DNA of 64,000 bases from Iodobacter fluviatilis (GTDB taxonomy: Bacteria; Pseudomonadota; Gammaproteobacteria; Burkholderiales; Chitinibacteraceae), in the NCBI RefSeq assembly GCF_900451195.1, contig NZ_UGHR01000001.1, forward strand, positions 434,001 to 498,000. The letters are read 5' to 3'. The notes under the pieces are model-generated. The model ran no database searches, had not been told where the DNA came from, and worked only from the letters and a program-made list of their open reading frames with translations. This document shows positions 52,209 through 62,055 of this stretch, piece by piece. The position numbers and the translations under genes were made by a program. The number at the start of each line of letters is the position of its first letter. Within the stretch, counting starts at the first letter, position 1.

Positions 52209-53170
52209 GATGCGTTTTCTCTGCGTAAGCTTACATCGCCTGCATAGACGATTTTTAAGCCATCTTCTCCTGCCATTCTTAATGCGCCATCTTCTGCCAC
52301 ACCAATAATACGGCCACGGTTTTCTTTGCCATCAGGTGAAATTAATCTCGCTTGTTCGCCTTGCCACAGATGGCGCGCCTCCCATTCGGGGCGAAGCGGC
52401 GCAAAACCATCCTGATCAAAGCGGGGCAGAATATCGGCCAGCTCGTTTAATATGGCGGCAAGCAGGGCATTTCTATCTGGAGCAGGGCCGGGGCAATCAC
52501 TGAGGTCGGCGGCATGATCGGCATTCAGGCGCTCATCATCAGAGAGGCGCAAATTTAAGCCAATCCCGATGACTGCATCGGCAGGGCCAAGGGCATCGCC
52601 TGACAACTCAATTAAAATGCCCGCCAGTTTGCCTTTTGCGCAGAGTACATCGTTGGGCCATTTTAGCCCCATGCCCGCGTAGCCTTTATTCTCAAGCGCC
52701 CTTGTGAGCGCAATGCCAACGGCAAGGCTTAAACCCGCCAGCCGGGTCATGCCGCCACTAAAGCGCCAGACAAGGGAAAATAAAAGGCTGCCGCCTAAGC
52801 TGCCAACCCATTGGCGGCCCAGACGGCCACGGCCGGCGTTTTGCCATTCGGCAGCCAGCACGGTGCCCGGGGCTGCATTGTTTTGGCGCAGCGCCCGATT
52901 GGTCGAATCAATTTCATCGGTTAATTGCAGCGTAAAAGGGGTGTGGGGATTGAGTTGGCGGCTGATTTGATCATGATCCAGCCACTCAAGGGATTGAGTC
53001 AGTTTATAGCCCACGCCATGACGGCGCTCCAGCTCAACGCCGTAATCGCCGCTGCGTGTCAGCGCACCTGAAACTGCGGATCTGGAGATATTCAGCTGCC
53101 TGGCAATGGCTTCCCCAGAGGTAAATTCATGGGCTTTAAGCTGACGAAGAAGTGTAAGTGTATGCAACAT
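52205..53170 (-). CDS. birA: Biotin-protein ligase / biotin operon repressor
   Basis: BirA activates biotin with ATP and attaches it to AccB. The 321 residues contain an N-terminal winged helix (FTSGEAIARQLNISRSAVSG), which suggests it also represses biotin genes, the catalytic GRGRLGRQW and KWPNDVLCA motifs, and a C-terminal SH3-like cap (ALRMAGEDGLKIVYAGDVSL). It starts at ATG 53170 and is first in its operon. No biotin synthesis genes are in the window. Confidence 0.96.
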   Translation of the reverse strand: MLHTLTLLRQLKAHEFTSGEAIARQLNISRSAVSGALTRSGDYGVELERRHGVGYKLTQSLEWLDHDQISRQLNPHTPFTLQLTDEIDSTNRALRQNNAAPGTVLAAEWQNAGRGRLGRQWVGSLGGSLLFSLVWRFSGGMTRLAGLSLAVGIALTRALENKGYAGMGLKWPNDVLCAKGKLAGILIELSGDALGPADAVIGIGLNLRLSDDERLNADHAADLSDCPGPAPDRNALLAAILNELADILPRFDQDGFAPLRPEWEARHLWQGEQARLISPDGKENRGRIIGVAEDGALRMAGEDGLKIVYAGDVSLRRENAS

Positions 53171-53303
53171 GGCGACATTCTAGCGGCAAGCAGAGCTAAG
53201 CTCCACCTGCTTGGCTGTATAAGGCGTAAAGGAGGCTTAAATGAGTCGGAAAAGGGGCGCTAAAACTGATCTGCTACGGGGCTTCAGATCGCTTTAGCCC
53301 CGA

Positions 53304-54119
53304 TTATGGTTGCTGATCACGCAGGATTTTTTCCAGCAGGCCACGCACAACCGATGGCTCGAAGGGCTTGTCACAGATGCCGGAAACGCCTGCCTGAGTC
53401 ACTGCGGCAAGCCGGCCTCCGTCGCTTTCAGATGAAACCATTAAAATGGGAATATTGCTTTGCCAGCTGTTTTTACGCACAAACTCGATCAGCTCTTTGC
53501 CATCCATTTCGGGCATATTGTAATCGGTGATTAATAAATCAAATACTGACTCTTCCAGCATTTGCACGCCTTCGTGACCATTGGCTGCTTCTTTGATATT
53601 ACGAACGCCCAAGTTTTCCAATACTTTCTTCATATAATTACGGGCGGCTTTTGAATCATCTACCAGTAACACTCTCAACATATCTAAATCCAGATCATCC
53701 TGATCCAGCGTTAAATCTTCGGAAAGATAATCAAGGGAAACACAAAGTGCGTGATCAAGGTTTTCAGAGGTAAAGGGCTTGGGAATAATGGCGCAGGCCC
53801 CCAGCTGCCGCAGAGGCTCCAGTACTTTGGGCTGGGTTTCGCTTGAAATCAGTACAAAAGCAATATCCTGGGTATCCGGGTTATTACGCAGCTGGATCAG
53901 TAAATCAATGCCCGTCATATCTTTTAAATAGAGGGCGCTCAGGATTAAATTGGGGCTGTTATCTATTTTGAGTGATGCAAGGGCCTGAGACGCCAGCTCA
54001 AAAGAAATGATATCGCCAATCCCCAGTAATTTAAGTTTGGCAGTAATCAGTTTATTTTGTGCTGCTGAAGGCTCCAGCAAAATAACCCGTAACTCGCTGA
54101 TAGAAAAGTGTTTAGCCAT
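53304..54119 (-). CDS. Response regulator with two receiver domains, first degenerate
   Basis: A 271-residue protein made of two receivers and no output domain. The first (residues 10-130) has NLILSALYLKDMTG where the phospho-acceptor Asp would be, so Ala replaces it and this receiver is a pseudo-receiver. The second (residues 148-268) is complete: LLVDDSKAARNYMK, LITDYNMPEMDG and CDKPFEP. Such proteins act as phosphate sinks or CheY-like adaptors. It is a lone gene on the minus strand. Confidence 0.92.
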   Translation of the reverse strand: MAKHFSISELRVILLEPSAAQNKLITAKLKLLGIGDIISFELASQALASLKIDNSPNLILSALYLKDMTGIDLLIQLRNNPDTQDIAFVLISSETQPKVLEPLRQLGACAIIPKPFTSENLDHALCVSLDYLSEDLTLDQDDLDLDMLRVLLVDDSKAARNYMKKVLENLGVRNIKEAANGHEGVQMLEESVFDLLITDYNMPEMDGKELIEFVRKNSWQSNIPILMVSSESDGGRLAAVTQAGVSGICDKPFEPSVVRGLLEKILRDQQP

Positions 54120-54233
54120 GATTTCTCATCCAAAAATTACTTTTCTTTATAGCTGGCTATCACCGTTTTGTTAGATAAAATAAATATCTGTCAAAGTTTA
54201 GAAATGGTATGTCCGTCAAACACGGGGTTATTT

Positions 54234-54276
54234 TTAAAAATAAAAATGCCCGCGTAATGATTTACACGGGCATTGC
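54234..54276 (-). terminator. Terminator downstream of hslV
   Basis: On the minus strand ATGCCCGTGT and ACGCGGGCAT form a 9-10-bp stem, followed by TTTTTATTTTT. The signal is 62 bp after the hslV stop and would stop transcription before the next gene. Confidence 0.8.
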
Positions 54277-54337
54277 ATGGGGCTAGCTTTGATCCGTAGC
54301 CGTACAGGCTGTTGCACAAAGTCACAAAGCCAGTGAG

Positions 54338-54871
54338 TTACATCGTTTCAATCGTGTGATTTTGATTGGTATAGATGCAAATATCACCGGCGATTTCCAG
54401 TGCTTTTTTAACGACCACTTCAGGTGCAAGATCGGTGTTTTCCAGCAGGGCACGGGCGGCAGACTGGGCAAAAGCACCGCCAGAGCCAATGGCCGCAATG
54501 CCGTGCTCGGGCTCTAAAACATCGCCATTGCCTGTAATAATCAGCGTGGCGGTTTTATCTGCAACGATCAGCATGGCTTCAAGGCGGCGCAACATACGAT
54601 CAGTACGCCAGTCTTTAGCCAACTCTACTGCTGCGCGGGTTAAATGGCCCTGATGCTTCTCCAGCTTTGCCTCAAAGCGTTCAAACAAGGTAAATGCATC
54701 GGCGGTGCCGCCGGCAAAGCCAACAATCACTTTGTCGTTGTAAAGCTTACGTACTTTACGCGCAGTACCCTTGATGACTACATTGCCCAGCGTAACCTGC
54801 CCGTCGCCACCTACTGCAACCAGATCGCCCCGGCGAACCGAGACGATCGTTGTGCCATCAAATTGTTCCAT
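54338..54871 (-). CDS. hslV: ATP-dependent protease subunit HslV
   Basis: The proteolytic half of the HslUV (ClpYQ) protease. The 177 residues from ATG 54871 (GCGGA upstream; TTG 54886 also possible) match the family: the N-terminal [13 protein letters not shown] exposes the catalytic Thr after removal of the short leader, then [18 protein letters not shown] and [16 protein letters not shown]. Unusually, no hslU follows: a terminator and a response-regulator gene do, so the ATPase must be encoded elsewhere. Confidence 0.96.
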   Translation of the reverse strand: MEQFDGTTIVSVRRGDLVAVGGDGQVTLGNVVIKGTARKVRKLYNDKVIVGFAGGTADAFTLFERFEAKLEKHQGHLTRAAVELAKDWRTDRMLRRLEAMLIVADKTATLIITGNGDVLEPEHGIAAIGSGGAFAQSAARALLENTDLAPEVVVKKALEIAGDICIYTNQNHTIETM

Positions 54872-54935
54872 ATTTTTAATCCGCAAAAATCGTATAAGCC
54901 TGATGTGGCGGCAGGGTTGCTAAATTACAAGTGCT

Positions 54936-56051
54936 TCAGGATAAGGACAGTACGGCAAGCTCGGTAATCCCCATGATGCGGAACAAGGCCAGCACCAAGG
55001 CATTGACATTACAAAAGGTAATTTGCTGCGGATTATCCATGCAAAGGCCCAGAAGTTGCCCGGCGGAATCAAAATCAAGGCGGCGTACGGCGTTAAAATC
55101 AAGCACTGGGAATTCATGCAAGCGTACAAAATCACGAATAATAGCCATTTTTTCTGGCTTGATATTGAGCAAATCTCCCGTGATCAGCAAGCGGTCTGCT
55201 GGCTGGGCGGGTAAATTAATTTCAGCGGGCAAAGGAAGATCGGGTAAGCGATCTGTAGCAATCCATGAAGGAGGGGAAACTTCAAAGGTAATTGCATAAT
55301 CAACGGCCAGATTTTCAAATTCGTCTTGCAGGCCCTGAATTTGCTGTAATTCAATCAGAAGCAGCCAAAGTGGCGCTTCCGCTGGAATAGCCCGGCCTGT
55401 TTGAATGCGCTTACGCAGCAGCTGCTCTATTTCTGTCCGGCCTGATAGTTGCAGGCGAATATTATTTTTGGCGCAACGTTGCCACAGCGCGAGTAATTCT
55501 GCCGCGGCAATGGTATCAATCTGGGTGACCCTTGCTAAATCCATTCGCAAGTGATGGCAATTTTTGCAAGCAGCCTCAAATGAAGCGATTTCCTGATCAA
55601 TTTGCAGGCTGCTTAAAACCGCCGGAAACAGATAGTAATTGGATTGCTCGCTGTCATTATGCGTACTAACTTCACGCCAAGCGGGCGGTGTTTTTTCAAA
55701 TTCCAAAACAAATTGCAAAGCAATTTCATCAAAAAGTGATTTATTGTTATGTTGTTGTAATAATTCAAATAGCATTAACCAGGTTTCAGTCTGGCGCAAT
55801 CCCGCTATTTTTTTTATTTCTGTCTGTAATAGTTGTAAGGCTAATTCGCTTTGCCCGCCGCTATGCAGCATGGCCGCTTCTTCCTGAATCGGTGTGAGCT
55901 GAGATTCATTATCGATCACTTCAATGCTGAGCTGTGCAAGATTAAAATCCGGCTCTGCAGTTGGCGTGCGGGTGTTTTCATTAACATCAACTGCGGATAA
56001 ATGCGCGGGTACATTTGGGGTAAATTTCTTACGGATAAATGAAAATGCCAC
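54936..56051 (-). CDS. STAS-domain-like signalling protein
   Basis: A 371-residue soluble protein with two apparent STAS-like modules. The first lies near residues 160-215 (SLQIDQEIASFEAACKNC, then RMDLARVTQIDTIAAAELLA, a helix-start Asp/Thr region). The second is near 305-365 (LITGDLLNIKPEKMAIIRDF, then VLDFNAVRRLDFDSAGQLLG). Long helical stretches occur in the N-terminal part. STAS domains bind anti-sigma kinases or nucleotides, but no partner gene is adjacent other than hslV. I cannot assign a specific role. Confidence 0.75.
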   Translation of the reverse strand: MAFSFIRKKFTPNVPAHLSAVDVNENTRTPTAEPDFNLAQLSIEVIDNESQLTPIQEEAAMLHSGGQSELALQLLQTEIKKIAGLRQTETWLMLFELLQQHNNKSLFDEIALQFVLEFEKTPPAWREVSTHNDSEQSNYYLFPAVLSSLQIDQEIASFEAACKNCHHLRMDLARVTQIDTIAAAELLALWQRCAKNNIRLQLSGRTEIEQLLRKRIQTGRAIPAEAPLWLLLIELQQIQGLQDEFENLAVDYAITFEVSPPSWIATDRLPDLPLPAEINLPAQPADRLLITGDLLNIKPEKMAIIRDFVRLHEFPVLDFNAVRRLDFDSAGQLLGLCMDNPQQITFCNVNALVLALFRIMGITELAVLSLS

Positions 56052-56412
56052 TTTGATAATCCAGTATGAATAGGCGTGCCGCCGGTTTAATTGCCTTTTA
56101 ATTCTAAGCTTTTTAGCATGTTTTTTGCGGATTATTTTTGTTTAAAGCAAAGTAAAGGCCTGCAGCAGAGAGGGGAAAGTGCTTATTTGCACTCTTGCTT
56201 TCATTGCTCGTCATGTTTCTTTTGAGGCCTGTGCCTGTTTTTTTAATAACGTGTAAGTTTTTGGCTTGTAGTGCTGTGCCTCCGGACTTAAAGTGCCTGC
56301 TGTCGCTCGCAATAGCAGGGTTTCTGTTTATGTGTGAATAGGCAATGATTTAGCATGGGCCTAAAATGGTAGTTAAGAACACAGAGCATTTACTTACGGA
56401 GCGTAAAAAAGC

Positions 56413-59400
56413 ATGAAAATCCAACGCTGGATGTTGCTTTGGGGCGGCTTACTTACCGTGCTCGTTTTGGTTGCGGGTTTGATCCTTCCTGAGTGGGCGA
56501 GGCCTAAGATTGAAACTTTTGCATCTGCAGCTTTGCATCGTCATGTGCGGATTGAAAAAATAGACTTTAATCCACTCACGCTCACTGCAACATTACAAAA
56601 TGTCAGTATTCAAGAAAATACTGACCCATTTATTGATTTTAATTTTTTAGAGCTTGATTTTGAATGGGCCTCTTTATGGAAAAGAGCCCCTGTCATCAGA
56701 GAAATTACACTTCATTCACCCGTTGTAAAAATCATCAGAATAAAAGAGCATGAGTATAATTTTTCTGACTTAATTGATCGTTTTACAAAAGATAAAAATA
56801 CAAAGAGTGAGCTGGCGAAGTTTGCAATAAATAATATAAAAATTGAAAATGGATCCATTGATTTTGATGATCAGTTTTTACATGAAAAGCAAAAAATAAA
56901 GCACTTAGAGCTAGCACTGCCTTTTATCTCTACGCTGGCCCACCGTGTGGATGAGTATATTTCCCCCCGATTGTCTGGTGAGCTGAATGGTACCCGGTTT
57001 CAGCTGGATGCAAAAAGCAAACCTTTTGCAAGCAGTAAAGATACTCAGTTTACTTTTGATTTTAAAAACTTAAATCTGCAGCAATACACTCAGTACGTCA
57101 GGCTTCCCAATGATATAAAACTATTGTCCGCCTCTTTATCCGGGCAGATTAGTTTACATTTTGATATAGAAAAAGAAAAAACAAAACTGAGTATCAGTGG
57201 CCCTTTGCAGCTCGATCATCTCAGCGCTTCTCTGCAGGATCAGCCTTTCATTAATATAGACAGCTTATCTGTTGATTTAAAAAATATAGAGCCATTGTCT
57301 GGCCGGTATTATTTTTCGGATATCCGTCTGGATGGGCTGGATACTGCGATTGAAAAAAATAAACAAGGCCAGTTGAATTGGCAGCAGGCATTAGAAAGTA
57401 AGGCAAGTGCTGATCAGAGCAAGGTCGATTTAGAAATAGGAAAAATAACTGTATTAAACAGCAAAATTCGCTACCAGAATTATCAGTTCAATGCCATAAA
57501 ACTCAATTTATCGGCATTTTCAAGTAAACCGGGAAAAACCAGCCCTGTGCAGTTTTCGGCTCAAACCGATGATGGAGAGCAATTCTCTGCAGATTTAAAG
57601 ATATCAGCACAACCTTTACTCGTTGATGGAAAGCTGGATATTCAGGCTGCTGCACTGGCAAAATATGGTGCTTTGCTTACACCCTATTTTAAAGGAGAAA
57701 TCAGTGATGGCCGGCTTGATGTACATAGCACCATACATTTTTCTCCAGAGCCATTGGCCTGGTCTGTAAAAGAAACAGAGATCAGGCTGAATCAATTTGC
57801 TCTGCATTTGCCTGAACAAAATAAATCATTATTAAAAGTCCATCATTTTTTAGTGCAGGGGCTTCATTCAGATTCCACTGAAAAATCGCTGCAGGCTCAG
57901 GTGATTGAAAGTGAAGGAGGATTATTAGGCGCAGAATGGTTAGCTAATGGTCAGTTTAATTTTAATGCGCTTTTACCGGCTGAGCAGGCCGCAGCAAAGC
58001 CTACTGCTCCATGGCGTGTGCAAATTAGTCATATTGCAATGAAAGATTGGGGTCTTGATTTTTCTGATCAGCGGATAGTAAAAGCACCTCCTGTTCCTAT
58101 CCGGGATATTTCTCTGCTATTTGATCATTTTGATACTGAGCCTAGCAGCAAAGGGAAATTAAAGCTCAGTGGCCATTGGGGAAATCGTGGTTTGATCGAT
58201 GTGGATGCAGGGATTATTCCATTGCCTTTTTCTGCACAAATTGCGCTTGATTTACGCAATGCAGATGCAGCATTTGTACAACCCTATTTTACTAAATACC
58301 TCAATATTGCGTTAGCTAGAGGCTTATTAAATGCTAAGGGTAATTTGCAATTAGCAACGAAGCCGCAGTTTAATGGCCGCTATCGCGGTGCATTCAGCGT
58401 TAATCATTTTTATGCCCTAGATAAACAGACGTCTGCTGCATTTTTAAAATGGAATCGTTTGGATGTTAAAGGAATTGATGCTTCGCTTGTGCCTCTGAAA
58501 GTTGATATTGCTGAAATTGCGTTGGATAAATATTTTTCACGTCTTATTTTGTCTTCATCCGGGCGATTAAATTTACAAGATATTATGGTGCATGATGGTA
58601 AAGAGGTTTCTGTTGCTCAGGCCAATACGGCCAGTGTTGTTGCAACTGCAGCTGTTTCAAAGCGGCTTCCGCCTATTAATATCAAAAAAGTAATGTTCAG
58701 TAACGGAGATATCCGTTACAGCGATTTTTTTATTAAGCCTAACTTTACGGCTAATTTAAATAAGATGGCAGGGGTAATTTATGGATTATCCAGTGAAGAA
58801 AGTGCCAGGGCTCAGCTGGATTTACATGGCTTTGTAGATAAAACAGCGCCTATTCAAGTGAGTGGTACGCTTAATCCTTTATCCGAAAGTATATTTTTGG
58901 ATTTAAAAGGAGGGGTAAAAAATTACGACCTGACATCGGCTTCAACTTATTCGGCCAAGTATGCAGGCTATGGCGTGGAGAAAGGAAAGATGTCGATGGA
59001 TATTGCCTATAAAATTGAAGGCAGTAAATTATTAGCCAGCAATAAAATATTTTTAGACCAGCTTACTTTAAGTGAAGAAAAAATAGAGAGTGCTGATGCC
59101 ACTCACTTGCCTGTTAAATTGGCGCTGTCTTTATTAACTGATCGGCGAGGCCAGATTAATTTAAATTTGCCGATTGAGGGATCATTAGAAGATCCTCAGT
59201 TTAGCGTGTCAGGCATACTTTGGCAGGTGGTGGGTAATGTATTAGAAAAAATAGTGACCTCTCCTTTTGATGCGCTGGCTAATGCATTGGGGCATGAGGG
59301 AGCAACGCTTTCGCATATTGAGTTTGCTGCAGGCAGCGAGAAAATGGATGCTAAGGCGGATCTTAGTATCAAACAACTTGCTGGAGTACTGGCAGAGCGA

Positions 59401-59847
59401 CCAGGATTAAAATTAGATATTCAAAGCGTGCTGAATCCGGTGTTGGATACAGAAGGGTTAAAGGCTAAAGATTTGCAAAGAAAAATACGGCAGATCAAAT
59501 TGTCTAGTCTTGGCAATAAGCTGAGCGAAGACGACAAGGAGTTTATCATTGGCAAAGATGAATATCCGGATTTGCTGGAAAAAGTTTATAAGCGTGAGAA
59601 ATTTGATAAGCCAGCTAATTTTATTGGTATGGATAAATCACTGTCTGTAGCTGAAATGGAAAAGCTGATTTTTGAACATACAGATATTAAAAACGATGAT
59701 TTAAACGCCCTAGGTCAGAGGCGTGCGCTGCAAGTTAAAGCCAGTTTGCAGGCTGCAGGTGTAGATGAAGCACGTTTATTTATGGTGAAAGCACTGATTG
59801 GGCAGGGCTCAGAGTTAAAGCCGCAAGTAAAGTTTGATTTAAAATAG
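56413..59847 (+). CDS. DUF748 / AsmA-like large envelope protein
   Basis: An 1144-residue protein with a single N-terminal membrane anchor (MLLWGGLLTVLVLVAGLIL) and then long repeating beta-strand-rich AsmA/DUF748 sequence. The early block WARPKIETFASAALHRHVRI and EITLHSPVVKIIR are typical of the family, and IYGLSSEESARAQLDLHGFV recurs in DUF748 proteins. AsmA-like proteins are thought to bridge the envelope and move phospholipids to the outer membrane. The 361-bp gap upstream (56052-56412) shows no gene; it is divergent from the STAS gene and probably holds both promoters. Confidence 0.88.
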   Translation: MKIQRWMLLWGGLLTVLVLVAGLILPEWARPKIETFASAALHRHVRIEKIDFNPLTLTATLQNVSIQENTDPFIDFNFLELDFEWASLWKRAPVIREITLHSPVVKIIRIKEHEYNFSDLIDRFTKDKNTKSELAKFAINNIKIENGSIDFDDQFLHEKQKIKHLELALPFISTLAHRVDEYISPRLSGELNGTRFQLDAKSKPFASSKDTQFTFDFKNLNLQQYTQYVRLPNDIKLLSASLSGQISLHFDIEKEKTKLSISGPLQLDHLSASLQDQPFINIDSLSVDLKNIEPLSGRYYFSDIRLDGLDTAIEKNKQGQLNWQQALESKASADQSKVDLEIGKITVLNSKIRYQNYQFNAIKLNLSAFSSKPGKTSPVQFSAQTDDGEQFSADLKISAQPLLVDGKLDIQAAALAKYGALLTPYFKGEISDGRLDVHSTIHFSPEPLAWSVKETEIRLNQFALHLPEQNKSLLKVHHFLVQGLHSDSTEKSLQAQVIESEGGLLGAEWLANGQFNFNALLPAEQAAAKPTAPWRVQISHIAMKDWGLDFSDQRIVKAPPVPIRDISLLFDHFDTEPSSKGKLKLSGHWGNRGLIDVDAGIIPLPFSAQIALDLRNADAAFVQPYFTKYLNIALARGLLNAKGNLQLATKPQFNGRYRGAFSVNHFYALDKQTSAAFLKWNRLDVKGIDASLVPLKVDIAEIALDKYFSRLILSSSGRLNLQDIMVHDGKEVSVAQANTASVVATAAVSKRLPPINIKKVMFSNGDIRYSDFFIKPNFTANLNKMAGVIYGLSSEESARAQLDLHGFVDKTAPIQVSGTLNPLSESIFLDLKGGVKNYDLTSASTYSAKYAGYGVEKGKMSMDIAYKIEGSKLLASNKIFLDQLTLSEEKIESADATHLPVKLALSLLTDRRGQINLNLPIEGSLEDPQFSVSGILWQVVGNVLEKIVTSPFDALANALGHEGATLSHIEFAAGSEKMDAKADLSIKQLAGVLAERPGLKLDIQSVLNPVLDTEGLKAKDLQRKIRQIKLSSLGNKLSEDDKEFIIGKDEYPDLLEKVYKREKFDKPANFIGMDKSLSVAEMEKLIFEHTDIKNDDLNALGQRRALQVKASLQAAGVDEARLFMVKALIGQGSELKPQVKFDLK

Positions 59848-60076
59848 ATTTAAATGCCTGAGCCAGTTAATCAGCAGTGCGGCTATTTTAGCTTACAGGC
59901 TGTTTGGGCAGATTTTTTGGATTAGCAATGGGCATAAAAAGAGCCAGTATTTAACGCTCAATAGATTTTTGCTTGTAATGCAACTTAAAAGCACCTTTAC
60001 TGATGAGGTATTCTCCTTAGTTTTGGGATTTATACAGGTGTTTCTTTCCCTAGATTTGACGCGCATTGGGGCTTTT

Positions 60077-61912
60077 ATGTTGTTGTATGGTGAATCGCCT
60101 TCACAAATCAGAATACTCTTACTGCTTGGCCAGGATGCAGATAGTGCGCCATTGATCCGGGGAATGCAGGATAGTGATCTGCCCTGCACAATTCATGAGT
60201 GCCGGGATTTAATGCAGCTTGATCATGTGCTCAGCTCGAAAGATTTTTCTATCGATGTTTTGGTGATTGATCTGGCTGAAAGCCATCTTAAATACGCTCG
60301 GCAGTTAATCCAGATCAGCCAGAATCTGCCCATTGTGATGCTGGCGCCAGCAGGGCGTGAGGCATGGATTAAGCAGGCTGTGCAATTAAAAAATGAGCAC
60401 TTTCTGATTAAGGATGCTGAGGGCGGTTTTTTGGCGCTGCTGCCTATTGTGTTATTGCGGGTCATTAATCAAAGCCGGGAGCAGCATGCGCGGACCAGTG
60501 CAGAGCTGAATATGATTGAGCACAGGCTGAGCTTAAGCCAGATTGTAGAAGGCAGCCCGGTGGCTTCATTTGTGATTGATTGCAATCATCAGGTCACACA
60601 CTGGAATCAGGCTTGTGAAGTGTTTACAGGCAAAAAAGCATTTGAAATGATTGGCACTTCTAATCAGTGGCAGGCTTTTTATTCTGAGCCACGGCCTGTG
60701 CTGGCTGATTTAATGCTTGAAGATGCTTTAGAGCAGAAGGTGAAGGCCTTTTATCCCGGCAAGGTTTCTGTCTCTTCGAATAATAAAGGTGTGTTTGAGG
60801 CTGAAGATTTTTTTGCGCATATGGGCGAAAACGGCAGGTGGATCTATTTCACGGCTACGCCGATCAGGGATGATTGCGGCAAGGTGGTGGGCGCCATGGA
60901 AACCTTGCAGGATGTCACCCGCAGGCATGCGGTTGAAGCGGCGCTTCAGGCAAGTGAAGCTTTTTTAGCGCAGATTGTTGATGGCAGCTCGGTGGCGACT
61001 TTTGTGATTGATCGCGATCACACCGTCACGCATTGGAACCGGGCGTGCGAAGCGCTGACCGGGCTTGCTGCAAGTGATGTGATTGGCACGCATGAGCAGT
61101 GGCGGGCTTTTTACCCGAGCGAGCGCCCCGTGATGGCCGATTTAATTATGAATGGTGCGATGGCGGACGATGTTGATCAGTTTTATCACGGTAAATTTCG
61201 TCCTTCACGCCTGATAGAAGGCGTTTTTGAGGCAGAGGATTTTTTCGCCCATTTTGGCACCGAAGGCAAATGGGTTTTTTTTACGGCCGCACCTTTGCGC
61301 GATCTGGATGGCAAAGTGGTGGGAGCCATAGAAACATTGCAGGATATGAACGAGCGCCGCCTCGCTGAAGAAGCTTTAAAAGCCAGTGAGGCCCGCTACC
61401 GGGATCTAAGCATAACCGATGGTATGACTGGCTTATTCAATAGCAGGCACTTTTATGAAAGCATAGAAAAAGAAATCGAACGGGCAAGACGTTATGGCAG
61501 GCCGCTTTCTCTGCTTTTAATGGATATTGATAATTTTAAAAAAGTAAATGATCAGTATGGGCATTTGGAAGGCGATAAAGTGCTGCAATCTCTGGCCATG
61601 GTGATCAGGGGCTGTTTGCGGGAAATGGACAGCGCTTATCGCTATGGTGGTGAAGAATTTATTGTGGTGTTGCCCGAAACGCGCAGTGATGATGCGATTA
61701 ATGTGGCAGAGCGCCTGAGGCAGCGTTTTGAAGATCAGATTCAAAGGCCAGCTCCGAGTTTGGTTTTACATTGTACGGTCAGTATTGGTGTGAGCCAGTT
61801 TGTGGTTGGCGATGATGCTAAGAGCCTAGTGAAAAGGGCGGATGATGGCACTTATCAGGCCAAACATCAGGGCAAGAATTGTGTCGTTTTGCTGGATGCG
61901 CTGAAAGACTGA
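60077..61912 (+). CDS. Diguanylate cyclase with receiver-like and tandem PAS domains
   Basis: Makes c-di-GMP. Start ATG 60077 (TTGGGG upstream, 611 residues) is preferred; earlier starts (59969 TTG, 59978 ATG) add a stretch with no family sequence. Order: a degenerate receiver (IRILLLLGQDADSAPLIRGM; Asp in LVIDLAES), two PAS repeats of about 140 residues that are duplicates of each other (VASFVIDCNHQVTHWNQACE, and VATFVIDRDHTVTHWNRACE), then GGDEF. The active site is intact (RYGGEEFIVVLPE) and an inhibitory site RxxD (REMD) lies five residues before it. It should be an active, feedback-inhibited cyclase. Confidence 0.92.
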   Translation: MLLYGESPSQIRILLLLGQDADSAPLIRGMQDSDLPCTIHECRDLMQLDHVLSSKDFSIDVLVIDLAESHLKYARQLIQISQNLPIVMLAPAGREAWIKQAVQLKNEHFLIKDAEGGFLALLPIVLLRVINQSREQHARTSAELNMIEHRLSLSQIVEGSPVASFVIDCNHQVTHWNQACEVFTGKKAFEMIGTSNQWQAFYSEPRPVLADLMLEDALEQKVKAFYPGKVSVSSNNKGVFEAEDFFAHMGENGRWIYFTATPIRDDCGKVVGAMETLQDVTRRHAVEAALQASEAFLAQIVDGSSVATFVIDRDHTVTHWNRACEALTGLAASDVIGTHEQWRAFYPSERPVMADLIMNGAMADDVDQFYHGKFRPSRLIEGVFEAEDFFAHFGTEGKWVFFTAAPLRDLDGKVVGAIETLQDMNERRLAEEALKASEARYRDLSITDGMTGLFNSRHFYESIEKEIERARRYGRPLSLLLMDIDNFKKVNDQYGHLEGDKVLQSLAMVIRGCLREMDSAYRYGGEEFIVVLPETRSDDAINVAERLRQRFEDQIQRPAPSLVLHCTVSIGVSQFVVGDDAKSLVKRADDGTYQAKHQGKNCVVLLDALKD

Positions 61913-62055
61913 ATTGAGTTTTCTGATAGAGAGTGCAAGTATTCTGCTTGTTTATTTAAGTATTATCGCTTTTAAATAACCAAAAAGTCTTAGTGTTAAA
62001 AATATAATAACAATTACACTCTATGCCTGTTTACCGGCTAAAGAGAGAAAACCCC

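Noticed and set aside
59969..60076. N-terminal extension of the diguanylate cyclase (36 codons)
   Set aside because: A weakly hydrophobic stretch without a signal motif or ribosome site. I left it out but cannot exclude the ATG at 59978.
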